From the NCBI GenBank assembly GCA_023416275.1, contig JAEZIB010000190.1:1-32736 (forward strand): a stretch of 32,736 bases of DNA. Direction: 5' to 3'. Shown here piece by piece: positions 25,278 through 32,736 of the stretch (positions are counted from its first letter, which is position 1; each line of letters begins with the position of its first letter). The DNA comes from Bacillota bacterium. Lineage in GTDB: Bacteria; Bacillota; Clostridia; Acetivibrionales; DSM-1351. The position numbers and the translations under genes were made by a program. Below the pieces are notes generated by a model. The model was not told the origin of the DNA. It searched no databases and was given only the letters and a program-made list of their open reading frames with translations.

Positions 25278-25820
25278 GTGAACAAGCTTACAAGACTAAT
25301 TGATAAGGATGTTTTACTGAAAAATGTTAATTTGGGTAATTTCGTAAAAATAAAGAGTAATTCTGTTTTGGAGGAAGTTGAAATTGGAGACTTTTCTCAA
25401 GCAGCACAATATAGCAATATATATAATACAAGTATTGGTAAACACTGTTCAATTTCACCCTTTGTCAATATAAATCCTGGTGATGAGCGTGTGGAGATTG
25501 GACATGATGTAAAAATAGGTTTAAATGTTCTAATCATGTCAGGAGTAAAAATTGGAAATGGCGCAATCATACAATCCGGAAGTATTGTTACAGAGGATGT
25601 TGAAAGCTATAGCATTGTAAGTGGAGAACCTGCTAGAAAAGTAAAAATGAGGTTTTCTGATGAAATGATTGCTGAGATAGAAAAATTGAAATGGTGGGAT
25701 TGGGACTGCAGCAAAATAATGTCAATGTTTAATACCTTTAGGAGTTTTGATGAATTTGTAGGTAAATATTCACATTCAGAATTCAAAAATGAAAATGAAA
25801 AGGTAGTTTGTTTGCAATAG
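25278..25820 (+). CDS. Left-handed beta-helix (hexapeptide) acyltransferase-like protein
   Basis: This 180-aa protein is built of hexapeptide repeats (VNLGNF, VEIGDF, TSIGKHCSISPFVNI, VEIGHDVKIGLNVLIM, VKIGNGAIIQSGSIVTEDV), which form a trimeric left-handed helix, followed by the GEPARKVKMRFSDE tail and an LKWWDWD helix typical of the CatB/Vat-type acetyltransferases. The family's external loop with the catalytic His (GHR-x-DW in CatB) is missing: the chain goes from VNINPGD directly to VEIGHDV. It may use another residue or lack activity. GTG 25278 is set by GGAGGTG 8 bases upstream. It is under the c-di-GMP riboswitch, which suggests a role in surface polysaccharide or biofilm-related modification (inference). 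Confidence 0.8.
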   Translation: MNKLTRLIDKDVLLKNVNLGNFVKIKSNSVLEEVEIGDFSQAAQYSNIYNTSIGKHCSISPFVNINPGDERVEIGHDVKIGLNVLIMSGVKIGNGAIIQSGSIVTEDVESYSIVSGEPARKVKMRFSDEMIAEIEKLKWWDWDCSKIMSMFNTFRSFDEFVGKYSHSEFKNENEKVVCLQ

Positions 25821-25894
25821 AAACACAGTAATAATTAATTAAGCAATAATCTAATTCTAATAAAAAAACTTTCCTAAATTCTATGTTATGTGTA

Positions 25895-25944
25895 AAAACA
25901 ATAAAAGCATTTGCTGAAAAGCTAATGCTTTTATTGTTTTTTCT
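25895..25944 (+). terminator. Terminator after the acyltransferase-like gene
   Basis: A perfect 17-bp stem (AAAACAATAAAAGCATT at 25895-25911 with its complement at 25924-25940) and a 12-nt loop, ending in TTTTTTC. The pairing is symmetrical and may act on both strands. Confidence 0.85.
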
Positions 25945-26340
25945 ATTTATAAATGACTCGATTTTCTATTATAAAAGTCAATTGGTACGGGAGATTTATC
26001 TACAGAAAGCTGGAAAAGTAAGAAATCAAACTAATTCAATAAAACATCTTATTGAAAAAATAGCACAAAGTGTATATAATGTGGTTACAGCCATATTGTG
26101 ATATATTTTGACAAGGTATTTACATCTGTTCTTCAACAGACTAGTTATTATTAAATTTTTATTTTTGCTAATTATTTATTCACATATTTTAAGACTCATT
26201 GTACAGCTATCAATTTTTATATCGCTGGTCTGATATATTATTATTTTTATGTAATAGTTAAACATATTATCTATCTTTTGAAATACTTTATTTAACTTTA
26301 TTAGGTGAAGTGAGAAGATAATGTGTTATTTTTTTAATGA
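25945..26340. other. Gene-free AT-rich interval before the cellulase leader
   Basis: I see no convincing gene. A 72-codon plus-strand frame (25883-26101) overlaps the preceding terminator and lacks a ribosome site, so it is not called. The promoter of the cellulase gene probably lies in this stretch, but no box pair stands out. Confidence 0.4.
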
Positions 26341-26470
26341 AAGGAGGAATTATAACGCCTAGATTCAAAATGAAATTTTTCGACTGTAGAAAAATTTAAT
26401 TACATCAGCGGCGTATAAGCGAGGCGTTACAAGCCACTTATAGAAGTGGGGGACATTTTCTTGCCTCGTT
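26341..26470 (+). ncRNA. Structured leader RNA candidate upstream of the GH9 cellulase
   Basis: Several compensating stems can be drawn. AACGCCT (26354-26360) pairs with AGGCGTT (26422-26428), enclosing AAATTTTTC/GAAAAATTT (26373-26397). Alternatively CGAGGC (26420-26425) pairs with GCCTCG (26463-26468), enclosing CAAG/CTTG and CCACTT-ATAG-AAGTGG (26434-26449). The two outer stems share bases 26422-26425, so they exclude each other, as in an RNA switch. A strong GGAGG at 26343 is not followed by a usable frame. The compact hairpin with GGGGGA also recalls guide-RNA or right-end structures of IS200/IS605-type elements, so a transposon remnant is possible. It matches no riboswitch class I can recall. 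Confidence 0.4.
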
Positions 26471-26640
26471 AAATAAACAAATTAAGAACCAAGCTGTTAT
26501 AAAGTAGAGATTGTATAATTCGAGCTAAAACATGCTGAGGTTTTTGGTTAAACTTAAGCAATTAATGCTATTAATTGATGTTTTGAAAAACAGATTAAGT
26601 AATGTTCCTTGAATAATAAAAATAAAGAGGAGTGTGCTAA

Positions 26641-28569
26641 ATGAGTATAATAAGCAAAGGCAAAATGAAAAAGACTATAAGCTGGCTTTTAAGCGGTGCT
26701 ATTGCGTTATCATTGTTGGTTTCACCTATAGCAAATGTATCCGCAGAAAGTTTACAAGTCGGTAATTATCAGTTTGATAACAGAATTAGATTGAATTCTA
26801 TTGGATTTTTACCAGATCAAGTAAAGAAAGCAACAATTGCATCAAATTTTTCTGAATTTAAACTTGTAAAAGATAACGGTGAAGTAGTGTTTACAGGAAA
26901 GCCAACATCAATGAACAATTCTGATACCAATGAACAGGTATACATAGCAGATTTCTCATCGGTTACACAGGAGGGCTCTTATATACTAATTGTTCCAGGT
27001 GTAGGGAAAAGTACTACTTTTAAAATTGCAAAGGATATATATTTAGAGCCTTATAAGGCATCCATGCTTGCTATGTACTTGGCACGCTGTGGCTCATCAG
27101 TATCTGTAAATTATAATGGAAAAACATTTTCTCATGGCGCATGTCATACAAACGACGCCTATTTAGATGCTATAACAGGACAACATACAAAGGCAGACGG
27201 AACAAAAGGTTGGCATGATGCTGGGGATTATAACAAATATGTAGTTAATGCAGGAATTACTGTAGGTTCTATGCTTTTTGCATGGGAGCAGTTTGGTGAC
27301 ATTATTAAAGATATTAAACTTACAATGCCAGAGAATAACAATTCAATGCCGGATTTCTTAGATGAAATAAAGTATGAAATAGACTGGCTATTTACTATGC
27401 AGTACCCAGATGGCAGTGGTAAGGTAAGTCATAAGTTAACAACTAAAGGTTTCGGTGGTTTTATTCTACCAGAGCAAGAATCAGCTGAAAGATTTTTCAC
27501 ACCATGGGGAAGTGCTGCAACAGCAGATTTTGTAGCTATGATGGCAATGGCATCAAGAGCATTTAAACCATATGATGCACAGTATGCAGATAAGTGTCTA
27601 AAAGCAGCAAAAGTTAGTTATGAATTTTTGAAAGCAAATCCTAATAATACAAAACCTGAACAAAGTGCTTACGGCACTGGAGGATATGATTCAAATGACT
27701 CCGACGATAGACTTTGGGCAGCTGCAGAAATGTGGGAAACTACAGGTGATAGTAGTTATTTGAATGACTTTGAATCAAGGGCAAATTCATTCTCTCCAAA
27801 AATTGATGCGGATTTCGACTGGGCAAATGTTAATAACTTAGGAATGTTTACATATCTACTTTCAACAAGAACAGGCAAGAATGAATCAATTTATAATTCT
27901 ATAAAGAACTCGCTTACATCTTGTGCATATACTATATCAAAAACAGCTAGTAACCATGGATATGGCAGAACTCTTGGAACTACCTACTATTGGGGCTGTA
28001 ACGGTACAGTAGCTAGACAGACTATGATTTTGCAAATTGCAAATAAATTATCCCCTAATAAAGACTATATCAATGCTTCCCTTGATGCGCTAGGACATCT
28101 ATTTGGAAGAAACTATTTTAACCGTTCTTTTGTAACAGGTGTAGGTATCAATCCACCTAAAAATCCACATCACAGACCTTCTGGTGGAGACTCTGTATCT
28201 GAACCATGGCCAGGTTATCTAATTGGTGGCGGTTGGCCGAATGCAACAAGTTGGGTAGATAATCAGGATAGCTATGAAACAAATGAAATTGCTATTAACT
28301 GGAATGGAGCACTTATATATGCATTGGCAGGTTTTATAAATGGCATTCCAACAACACAGCAGCTATACGGTGATGTTAATGGTGACAATACAGTTGATGC
28401 AATCGACTTTGCAGTAATTAAGCAGTACCTCATGGGACAGATTAGTACTTTCCCTGGAAAAGACGGAATGAAGCTGGCTGACGTAAACAATGATAACAGT
28501 GTTGATGCACTTGATTTTGCAGTTGTCAAAAAATATTTGTTGGGTCAAGTAACAAAGCTTCCAGTTTAA
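26641..28569 (+). CDS. Secreted GH9 endoglucanase with type I dockerin (cellulosomal)
   Basis: This 642-aa enzyme cleaves beta-1,4-glucan and is anchored to the cellulosome scaffold. A signal peptide (KKTISWLLSGAIALSLLV...NVSA) ends near residue 35. Residues about 45-130 are the Ig-like domain found before some GH9 domains (RLNSIGFLPDQVKKA). The GH9 catalytic domain covers about 135-575: D193 and D196 in GWHDAGD (base), H510-H511 in NPHHRPSGGD, and E549 in YETNEIAINWN (acid). Residues about 577-642 are a dockerin with two calcium loops, DVNGDNTVDAID and DVNNDNSVDALD, whose Ala-Ile/Ala-Leu pairs match C. cellulolyticum-type cohesin specificity. No carbohydrate-binding module. GAGGAG sits 8 bases before the ATG. 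It is a stand-alone gene between terminators. Confidence 0.95.
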   Translation: MSIISKGKMKKTISWLLSGAIALSLLVSPIANVSAESLQVGNYQFDNRIRLNSIGFLPDQVKKATIASNFSEFKLVKDNGEVVFTGKPTSMNNSDTNEQVYIADFSSVTQEGSYILIVPGVGKSTTFKIAKDIYLEPYKASMLAMYLARCGSSVSVNYNGKTFSHGACHTNDAYLDAITGQHTKADGTKGWHDAGDYNKYVVNAGITVGSMLFAWEQFGDIIKDIKLTMPENNNSMPDFLDEIKYEIDWLFTMQYPDGSGKVSHKLTTKGFGGFILPEQESAERFFTPWGSAATADFVAMMAMASRAFKPYDAQYADKCLKAAKVSYEFLKANPNNTKPEQSAYGTGGYDSNDSDDRLWAAAEMWETTGDSSYLNDFESRANSFSPKIDADFDWANVNNLGMFTYLLSTRTGKNESIYNSIKNSLTSCAYTISKTASNHGYGRTLGTTYYWGCNGTVARQTMILQIANKLSPNKDYINASLDALGHLFGRNYFNRSFVTGVGINPPKNPHHRPSGGDSVSEPWPGYLIGGGWPNATSWVDNQDSYETNEIAINWNGALIYALAGFINGIPTTQQLYGDVNGDNTVDAIDFAVIKQYLMGQISTFPGKDGMKLADVNNDNSVDALDFAVVKKYLLGQVTKLPV

Positions 28570-28587
28570 GTTTTTGCAAAGTATGTA

Positions 28588-28634
28588 AAAAATGCCATTA
28601 AAATATTAAAGACTGTTTTAATGGCATTTTTATT
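28588..28634 (+). terminator. Terminator after the GH9 cellulase gene
   Basis: A perfect 16-bp stem (AAAAATGCCATTAAAA at 28588-28603 with its complement at 28616-28631), a 12-nt loop and a T-rich tail. It faces the small minus-strand gene that follows and can serve both. Confidence 0.85.
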
Positions 28635-28733
28635 ATTAAACAATATTGTGCTTTTTTTTGACTTAACCAGCCTTTTGTCGACTCGATAAGTCTTTTGATG
28701 ATATTGAAAGCTATTCAATGACCTGATAGTCTT

Positions 28734-28862
28734 TTAATGACTTAATTCACCTTTGCTCTTATTATTATACTCTGGATTGGATGGATTTTGAGTTATTGCT
28801 TGCTCTGCCTTATTTTGAGAATTTGGTTTTGAGGTTGTCTTGTTCTTTTTTCCTTTATTCAT
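28734..28862 (-). CDS. Small Lys/Asn-rich protein B (paralogue of protein A)
   Basis: This 42-aa protein starts MNKGKKNKTTSKPNSQNKAE and ends NNKSKGELSH. The TSKPNSQNK core aligns with SSKSNSQNK of the gene at 22700-22831, and both have Asn-Asn-Lys near the C-terminus. The ribosome block AAAGGAGTTAAT and an upstream TATAGGCAT box (minus strand, at 28904-28912) are also shared. Hydrophilic, no membrane segment. Function unknown; a spore-associated or nucleic-acid-binding role is only a guess from composition. Confidence 0.65.
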   Translation of the reverse strand: MNKGKKNKTTSKPNSQNKAEQAITQNPSNPEYNNKSKGELSH

Positions 28863-28942
28863 TGATATTAACTCCTTTCATAAAAGTCAATTAATATTGG
28901 TTGATGCCTATAAAATAAAGCATATTTCAACAAAAAACTGCC

Positions 28943-28972
28943 TTGACATGTAAATGGTAATTTATATATAAT
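28943..28972 (+). promoter_or_regulatory. Consensus-like sigma-A promoter
   Basis: TTGACA (28943-28948) and TATAAT (28967-28972) match consensus perfectly with an 18-base spacer, in the plus direction. The next plus-strand gene starts about 410 bases downstream, so it would give a long leader for the diguanylate cyclase gene or an unannotated short RNA. The rest of 28973-29382 is AT-rich; it contains an inverted repeat TTTTGAC/GTCAAAA at 29281-29301 that could be an operator and a TGATACAAT box at 29252 that could be a nearer -10. Confidence 0.55.
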
Positions 28973-29382
28973 TACTCAAAATTTACAGTTAATCTACTAA
29001 CTATAGACTTGTAATATCAAGTGTTGTAGCCATTATCACAGTCATCGAAGTACATTTTGAATCTAGGCGATATAATAACTATGATTTCTAAATTAAAAGA
29101 TTTTATTCAAGTTAAATATGTTATAAATTTAACGCAATACAATATATTGACTTAGTACAATAATAATTTTGTTTTTAGGTGATATATTAACGGATTTTTT
29201 GGTGAACTATATGCTTTTTGATAAAATAAGAGGGTGTTAAAATAATAAAAATGTGATACAATGATAATATAGACAGGATATTTTGACTAAACATGTCAAA
29301 AAAGATAGAACTTTTTTATAATGATAGTAATTTGAAATCGCTTAAATATGTTACTTAACCCTTATGTGGAGGGAATTACACA

Positions 29383-31254
29383 ATGAAAAATCACAAACAC
29401 AAAAATAGGGATAGCCATTTTATTACATATGCTCTTCTTATTATTCTTGCTTTTTGTGCATTAATTAGTGACTTAGTAATACAACAGCTAAATATGAATT
29501 TTTACTTAACACTAAGCAGTATTTTTATTTTTGTTATAATTGGTTTAGCAAGAAGTAATATTAGTCTAGTGTTAATAACAATAGTAAATTGTATATTATT
29601 TGCCATAAATGGTTTTAATATAATAACTCTTATCAATACAATAGAGATATATTATGTATGGGTTTTATATAAAAACAATAGAAAAAATATATTATTAGAG
29701 GTTATAGCTTTTGGGATATGCCTTTATTTGCCTGTCATTTTTGCAACCAGCTACAATAATGACAGTATTAGTGTAGAGTCTATATTCAGTATTGCTATGA
29801 TATTACTGAATAGAGTATTTAATGCGTTAATTAGTAAAATGATTTTAGATTATATGCCATTAGAAAAAGTAATAAAATTTACATATGATCGTCCAAAAGC
29901 CTTCTCTCTATCGAGTTTGGTTGTTCAAGTGAGTATCGCTAGTGTTGTAGTACCAATTCTTTTGCTTTCTATAGCAACTAATTCAAGTAACCAAGAGCAA
30001 ATTACAGAAACTGCTGTAAATGATTTAAAAAGTGCTTCAGAATATATAAACGATAGGCTCAGTACGTGGAGTGAACAGGAAATAAGAGATTTAAAATTGT
30101 TAAAACCTATTCAGGTTTATGACTTGATTGAAACGGTGAAAATTTATGTTTCAAGAGCAGACAACTCTGTTAATTTTCATTTAATAGACTTAGGTAATAA
30201 AATAATATCTAGTCAAAACACTGCGGAATACATGAAAGATGGATTGGAATGGATAAAAGAGGGCAGCCTTATAGAAATTGAACCTAATATTTATAAATGG
30301 GTAGCCCCCAGAGATGATAGATTTATTGTAAAAGAGTATACAAGAGACAAAGCTTTTTTATATGTAACTTCAATAGATAAATTTAAAGTAATTGTTTCTG
30401 TATCAGAAACAGCATATGGTGATAAATCAATAAATTTCTACCTAAATTTATTGAAATTAATATTGCCAATATCTTTATTCGTGGGTGTTTTCTTCATAAT
30501 TATGAAAAGATTTATGCTAAATTCTATTTTCGAGCTTATAAGCATAACTAGTGGGTTGCCTCAAAAGCTGAAAAACAATGAAACAGTTGAGTTTGCAAAT
30601 AGCAATATATATGAAATTGATTCACTGACTACTAATTTCAGGTCAATGGTAGATAACCTGAGCAGTATGATAAAAAATGTTGAAGCTACTAATAAAAAGC
30701 TTCAGGAATCTGAACGTTTGCTATTTGATCAAGCGCATTTTGACTCTTTAACAGGATTGCCCAATAGACCTTATTTTATTAAAAAAGTAGAGAGTGACAT
30801 AACAAATTTTTATGTAGATGAACAATTTGCTAATAAACAAGGAATAGCCTTCTTTTTTATTGATTTAGATAAATTTAAAGCGGTTAATGATACTTATGGA
30901 CATTCTGCAGGAGACAGGCTTTTAAAACAAGTGGCTTATAATATGGATAGTGTGCTTAAGGACTATGATAGTACCAGTTCTTTTATTGCTCGAATAGGTG
31001 GAGATGAGTTTGTCATTGAATTTATTTATGACAATAAGGATGATATAACAATTCTGGCTAAGGCATTAATTAATGCCATAAACAAGCCTAAACAAATAGA
31101 TAATATTGTATTGACACCTGGTATTAGTATAGGCATATGTGTATTTCCTGATGATGGAGAAGATATTGATAGTATTTTCTTAAAGTCTGATTCGTCAATG
31201 TATAAGGCTAAAAACTCAGGTGGTAATAGATTTTTCTTTTATTCTAAACTTTAA
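29383..31254 (+). CDS. Membrane diguanylate cyclase with extracytoplasmic sensor (GGDEF)
   Basis: This 623-aa protein makes cyclic di-GMP from GTP. About six membrane segments lie between residues 13 and 199. An extracytoplasmic sensor domain (about 200-350) and a further membrane segment (354-378) lead into a HAMP-like/coiled-coil linker (380-450). The GGDEF domain starts near 455 with DSLTGLPNR and continues with FFIDLDKFKAVNDTYGHSAGD and R-IGGDEF at 539-543; all catalytic landmarks are intact. The inhibitory RxxD site, expected at 530-533, reads STSS, so product feedback by that route should be absent. The solute-binding lipoprotein gene follows after 22 bp, which suggests that ligand-loaded lipoprotein signals through the sensor domain (inference). 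GTGGAGGG precedes the ATG. Confidence 0.92.
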   Translation: MKNHKHKNRDSHFITYALLIILAFCALISDLVIQQLNMNFYLTLSSIFIFVIIGLARSNISLVLITIVNCILFAINGFNIITLINTIEIYYVWVLYKNNRKNILLEVIAFGICLYLPVIFATSYNNDSISVESIFSIAMILLNRVFNALISKMILDYMPLEKVIKFTYDRPKAFSLSSLVVQVSIASVVVPILLLSIATNSSNQEQITETAVNDLKSASEYINDRLSTWSEQEIRDLKLLKPIQVYDLIETVKIYVSRADNSVNFHLIDLGNKIISSQNTAEYMKDGLEWIKEGSLIEIEPNIYKWVAPRDDRFIVKEYTRDKAFLYVTSIDKFKVIVSVSETAYGDKSINFYLNLLKLILPISLFVGVFFIIMKRFMLNSIFELISITSGLPQKLKNNETVEFANSNIYEIDSLTTNFRSMVDNLSSMIKNVEATNKKLQESERLLFDQAHFDSLTGLPNRPYFIKKVESDITNFYVDEQFANKQGIAFFFIDLDKFKAVNDTYGHSAGDRLLKQVAYNMDSVLKDYDSTSSFIARIGGDEFVIEFIYDNKDDITILAKALINAINKPKQIDNIVLTPGISIGICVFPDDGEDIDSIFLKSDSSMYKAKNSGGNRFFFYSKL

Positions 31255-31276
31255 ATCATTAAGGAGTTGTGGCATT

Positions 31277-32605
31277 ATGAAAAAGAATAAGGCTATAATA
31301 TTATCCGTTGTAATTGCTTGTTTTGCTCTTACTAGTTGCAGTACTACTGAAAATAATATAGATGTTGACAAAATTATTATGCCAAGTGAAGCTAGTGCAA
31401 GTATAGGAGTTGTTGAGAATAAGGAAAGTAATGAAAATAATAAAGAGGAAGTTTTTGATTTTGTAGTATGGAATAACGCAGCTGGTAATCAATATATAGA
31501 GAATGTGGTTAGTGAGAAATATCCAAAGGCTAATTTAAAAATAGTTAATTATGATGCATCAGATTCCGAAAAAGTAATTAGGGCATTAGCAGCAAATGAA
31601 CCAATTGACTTAATAATATATCTCAGAGAGGGTTTTGGTAATTTTAATTCTATTGAGGGATTTGATGATTTATTGCAATCAGAGTATGATTTTAACAGTA
31701 TAAAGTCAATTTTTAATGAGCGTGAATTGGAACATTGCAAATCTTTCGATGATAGTAAGCTTTTAGCATTACCTTTTCCTGAATTTCCTGTGGTAACGTA
31801 TTATCGAGCTGATATATTAGAGAAGTATGGGTTCCCTACCGATCCTGAGGAACTGGGGGAATATATGTCAACTTTAGAAGGTTGGATGAGAATAGCTAAG
31901 GAACTTCAAAAACATGGTATATATGCTATTCAATGGAATGAGGAACTTTTTCAGCGAGCGTTGAGAAGCTATGCATTTTATGATGACAGTATGAATTTAA
32001 TTGTTAATAATGAAAAAGTTAGAGAATCTCTAAAGCTTACTATTCAAGTGCATAAACAGGGGTTGGCAAGTAAAGTTAATGTTTGGGGGCCAGATGGTCA
32101 AAAAGTTTTAAAAGATAATAAGATTGCTATGATGTATATAAATAAATGGGGCGAACCGCATTTGAAGGGAATTGTGCCAGAACAAGCTGGAAAATGGAGA
32201 GCAACTAGATTACCTTTAAATATTTATGGACATCAAAGTTCTTACTATGCATCAATAGCGTCTACAAGTAAGCATAAAAAAGAGGCTTGGGATATACTGA
32301 AAATGTATATGATAAATGATTATAAAAGTATAACTTCACAAATGAACAAAAAAAGTGAATATTTTGGAGGTCAAAAATCAATGCTGTTGTATGATGAACT
32401 TATTAATAAAATTCCACTTCGTTATCCGACTATGTTGGATGACAGGGATTTTTCAATATTTATGGATACATTATATAACAATATGGATAACAAAGGTCCT
32501 GATGAGATTTTTAATTTAGCTGTATCAAAAATTAATGAATCAACATACCATGAACATAAAGTATTAACAGAATATCTCAAAGAAAACAGAAAAACAAAAA
32601 AATGA
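31277..32605 (+). CDS. Solute-binding lipoprotein (extracellular solute-binding protein family 1)
   Basis: This 442-aa protein resembles sugar-binding proteins of ABC importers. A lipoprotein signal (KKNKAIILSVVIACFALTSC) has its lipid-carrying Cys at residue 21, followed by an acidic, Asn-rich linker (to about 52). The fold begins FDFVVWNNAAGNQYIENVV and continues with ANEPIDLIIY, LLALPFPEFPVVTYYRADILEKYG (linker strand), GWMRIAKELQKHGIYAIQWN and KIAMMYINKWGEP, all in family order. No permease or ATPase gene is next to it. It shares an operon with the diguanylate cyclase, so it probably acts as a sensor subunit. ATG 31277 is chosen because AAGGAG (31261) precedes it and the signal peptide starts there; an upstream in-frame start would overlap the cyclase gene and mask the signal. 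Confidence 0.88.
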   Translation: MKKNKAIILSVVIACFALTSCSTTENNIDVDKIIMPSEASASIGVVENKESNENNKEEVFDFVVWNNAAGNQYIENVVSEKYPKANLKIVNYDASDSEKVIRALAANEPIDLIIYLREGFGNFNSIEGFDDLLQSEYDFNSIKSIFNERELEHCKSFDDSKLLALPFPEFPVVTYYRADILEKYGFPTDPEELGEYMSTLEGWMRIAKELQKHGIYAIQWNEELFQRALRSYAFYDDSMNLIVNNEKVRESLKLTIQVHKQGLASKVNVWGPDGQKVLKDNKIAMMYINKWGEPHLKGIVPEQAGKWRATRLPLNIYGHQSSYYASIASTSKHKKEAWDILKMYMINDYKSITSQMNKKSEYFGGQKSMLLYDELINKIPLRYPTMLDDRDFSIFMDTLYNNMDNKGPDEIFNLAVSKINESTYHEHKVLTEYLKENRKTKK

Positions 32606-32619
32606 ATCAAGTCTTCTTA

Positions 32620-32652
32620 AAAAATAACCTCAGCTTCGCTGAGGTTATTTTT
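32620..32652 (+). terminator. Terminator after the solute-binding lipoprotein gene
   Basis: A 15-bp perfect stem (AAAAATAACCTCAGC / GCTGAGGTTATTTTT) with a TTC loop, 15 bp after the stop codon. It closes the cyclase-lipoprotein operon. The remaining bases to the window end show no gene. Confidence 0.92.
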
Positions 32653-32736
32653 AAGTAGAAATTTGTTGCGTTATTTTAATTGTTTTATGAAAAAAGTGGG
32701 GATTTGTGGTTAGTATTGGATTGTTTTGTATATATT

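Noticed and set aside
25883..26101. 72-codon plus-strand frame after the acyltransferase-like gene
   Set aside because: It runs through a perfect terminator hairpin, has no ribosome site and no recognisable protein features.
29080..29160. Short plus-strand frame downstream of the 28943 promoter
   Set aside because: About two dozen codons with no ribosome site and no conserved counterpart in the window.

Overview
The window looks like chromosome from a mesophilic, cellulose-degrading Clostridium-type Firmicute (the Ruminiclostridium / C. cellulolyticum group is my best guess). The reasons are AT-rich DNA, strong AGGAGG-type ribosome sites, and a secreted GH9 cellulase ending in a type I dockerin whose recognition positions read Ala-Ile and Ala-Leu, the pattern known for C. 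cellulolyticum-type cellulosomes. The species is inferred, not proven.

Bases 1-20460 are the distal part of one plus-strand operon for a contractile, phage-tail-like injection particle (eCIS / Afp-PVC-like). In order it holds: the end of a gpD/gp27-like hub protein, a gp5/gpV-like spike, a PAAR spike tip, a gp25-like baseplate protein, two related baseplate-J-like proteins, a gpI-like tail protein, and three very large paralogous fibre proteins (1326, 900 and 1763 aa). The first two fibres each end in an S74 intramolecular chaperone and are each followed by a small coiled-coil protein; the third is a long chain of repeated modules with eight HxH motifs and no S74 domain. A strong hairpin at 20507-20555 ends the operon. 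Sheath, tube, ATPase and cargo genes are not in the window.

Bases 20721-22030 hold a split ThrE-type amino acid exporter (two genes). Then comes about 1.6 kb without a large gene (22031-23625). It contains one small minus-strand Lys/Asn-rich protein gene, an 84-bp palindromic element and a possible insertion-sequence remnant. A CDF-family metal exporter follows (23626-24825).

Bases 24937-25820 are a readable c-di-GMP control unit: a promoter, a class I c-di-GMP (GEMM-I) riboswitch with an overlapping terminator/antiterminator, and a left-handed beta-helix acyltransferase-like gene. Next is the GH9-dockerin cellulase gene (26641-28569), preceded by a leader that can fold into mutually exclusive hairpins. 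A second small Lys/Asn-rich minus-strand gene, paralogous to the first, lies at 28734-28862. The window closes with a membrane diguanylate cyclase and, 22 bp later, a lone solute-binding lipoprotein, a likely nutrient-sensing pair that makes the second messenger read by the riboswitch about 6 kb upstream.

The least-described items are the modular fibre family with its small coiled-coil partners, the PAAR gene flanked by repeat-rich spacers, the structured leader before the cellulase, and the paired small Lys/Asn-rich proteins.
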